From the NCBI RefSeq assembly GCF_014839805.1, contig NC_051115.1:2416600-2480599 (forward strand): a DNA stretch of 64,000 nucleotides, written 5' to 3'. The position numbers and the translations under genes are program-made. Below the pieces are notes generated by a model, which was given only the letters and a program-made list of their open reading frames with translations, was not told the origin of the DNA and did no database searches. Numbering within the stretch: position 1 is the stretch's first letter; the number at the start of each line of letters is the position of its first letter. Positions 62,820-64,000 of the stretch are shown here, piece by piece. Origin of the DNA: Manduca sexta (lineage: Eukaryota > Arthropoda > Insecta > Lepidoptera > Sphingidae).

Positions 62820-63150
62820 AAGAAGCTTACTGTTACTATAAATTGGACACAGTTATACCAAAAAGTACTTTTTAAACATTTGTGGTTATTTGTAACAGCT
62901 GAATTTAAAAAAATCTACTTTAAGACAGCTGTTTCTAAAAATTTGACATAGTTATACCAAAATGTACTTTTTAAACAACATTTGTATATTTGTACAACTG
63001 GATATTCTAAAAAAAAAATTCCTATAATTTTAAGGCGGATATCTGTCCCTACTATAAATCAGACATAGGTAGTTATACCTTAAATTTAAAAAGTTAAATG
63101 AACTTTTAAATTATTTGTGGTTATTTGTAACAGCTTAATTTTTCTACATA
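62820..63150 (+). repeat. Imperfect direct repeats
   Basis: Roughly three units sharing GTTATACCAAAAAGTACTTT, TTGTGGTTATTTGTAACAGC and AGACAGCTG-type phrases, spaced 80-160 bases apart. Confidence 0.5.
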
Positions 63151-63299
63151 TAAAACTTATTTGATTCATATATTTTATCAGATATAAATATCCTGTTGTT
63201 TGCTGAACAGTAAAGTACCCCATTTGGGTAGTTTGTTAAAATTAACATATTTTTATGTCATTAGTGGGTTTATATATTGCTTGTTATTGTTCTGAGGTA

Positions 63300-63540
63300 T
63301 TTGGCATAACTGAGTTTGATTTTAAAATGTACAATGCGATCAAATTTACAAGTGTAAATACAAAAAAAACATTTTTGTATTCAATTAATCTGGACCCCCC
63401 TGTAAATTAAATAGCTACTGTTGGGAAAGCATAACTGTGTTCAATTTTAAAACGACCAATACGATCAAATTTACAAAAACAAAAAAAACATTTTTTTATT
63501 CAATTACTCTGGACCCCCCAGTAAAATAACTAGCTAATGT
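63300..63540 (+). repeat. Two direct repeats of about 120 bases
   Basis: ATGCGATCAAATTTACA / ATACGATCAAATTTACA and AATCTGGACCCCCC / ACTCTGGACCCCCC recur about 120 bases apart. Confidence 0.65.
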
Positions 63541-64000
63541 TGAGAAAACATCAATATATTTATAATATGTACTAAGTACTAGATGTGGCGTTCCGAAAAC
63601 TCACTGTGTTGTAAGTGTACTGCAATCCTGTATTGGTTGCCATATTACTTATACTCTAAAGCGCTTTAGCACAGCATGTTTAAAATTTGATTAAACAATT
63701 GATGTTTTAACGCTGCAGCGAACTTTAGTTCTAACTCCGATTTTGAACAAATAATTTATATGGACGTTCCAGTCTATAGAATATACAATGTGAGAAAACA
63801 ATATATATTTTGTATTGAACTCAATAAAATTACCTTAAAAGGCTTACCTAGTGTTGTACCCGTATTTTCTTTACATAGCTAATATATACATGCTTTTTTT
63901 TTACGAAGAGGTAGGCAGCAAGCAAGCGCAACTGGTATACCCTATTTTCGCCATGTGTATTCCATGTGATAGGTGGCGGTCTATCGCTGTCAATTTATGT

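Larger units (their letters stand above)
60840..64000. other. AT-rich gene-free right end
   Basis: No coding region recognised. Near 61070-61130 is a repeat also at 1490-1560; near 62600-62730 a SINE-A tail fragment; at 63900-64000 an inverted SINE-B fragment runs off the window. A-runs and AT-rich DNA otherwise. Confidence 0.5.

Overview
The window is nuclear DNA from an animal, most likely an insect and probably a moth or butterfly (Lepidoptera). Genes have GT-AG introns, intergenic DNA is AT-rich, and the space between exons is packed with short tRNA-like SINEs, palindromic MITEs, Helitrons and a maT-type mariner relative, a mix common in lepidopteran genomes. The species cannot be told from the sequence alone. 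No bacterial operon, CRISPR array, rRNA gene or genuine tRNA gene was seen.

Four protein-coding genes can be assembled. (1) 3803-4453, minus strand: an intronless ASF1 histone H3-H4 chaperone. (2) 7569-25889, plus: a 12-coding-exon gene for a 778-residue scaffold protein with an N-terminal PH domain, a long disordered middle and two C-terminal PDZ domains resembling the syntenin pair; all exon phases close and a stop codon was found. (3) 43743-47562, plus: a 4-exon gene for CFIm25 (NUDT21/CPSF5), the UGUA-binding subunit of the pre-mRNA 3' processing complex. (4) 52801-60781, plus: a 9-exon gene for a secreted 412-residue protein made of two astacin-like domains, neither of which keeps the zinc-binding histidines or catalytic glutamate. 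The genes show no obvious functional link; they are housekeeping or regulatory neighbours.

Layout: 1-3.2 kb holds repeats; 3.8-4.5 kb ASF1; 4.6-7.5 kb intergenic with a decayed Helitron; 7.5-25.9 kb the PH-PDZ gene, whose introns carry a 1.7 kb simple-sequence satellite, several MITEs and SINEs, and a nearly intact maT transposon (21914-23219) with one frameshift; 25.9-43.7 kb is gene-free and holds a 1.5 kb fold-back element, a 0.9 kb structurally complete non-autonomous Helitron and a tandem array of a palindromic unit; 43.7-47.6 kb CFIm25; 47.9-52.7 kb repeats, including a nested MITE; 52.8-60.8 kb the pseudo-astacin gene; 60.8-64 kb AT-rich, with a MITE and tandem repeats.

The most interesting points are the doubly dead tandem astacin, and MITEs lying within a few to about 35 bases of splice sites in three genes, one of them ending 5 bases before an exon. 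Exon structures were assembled by eye from reading frame, phase and splice-site consensus, without transcript data. Repeat family letters (MITE-A to H, SINE-A to D) are labels for this window only.
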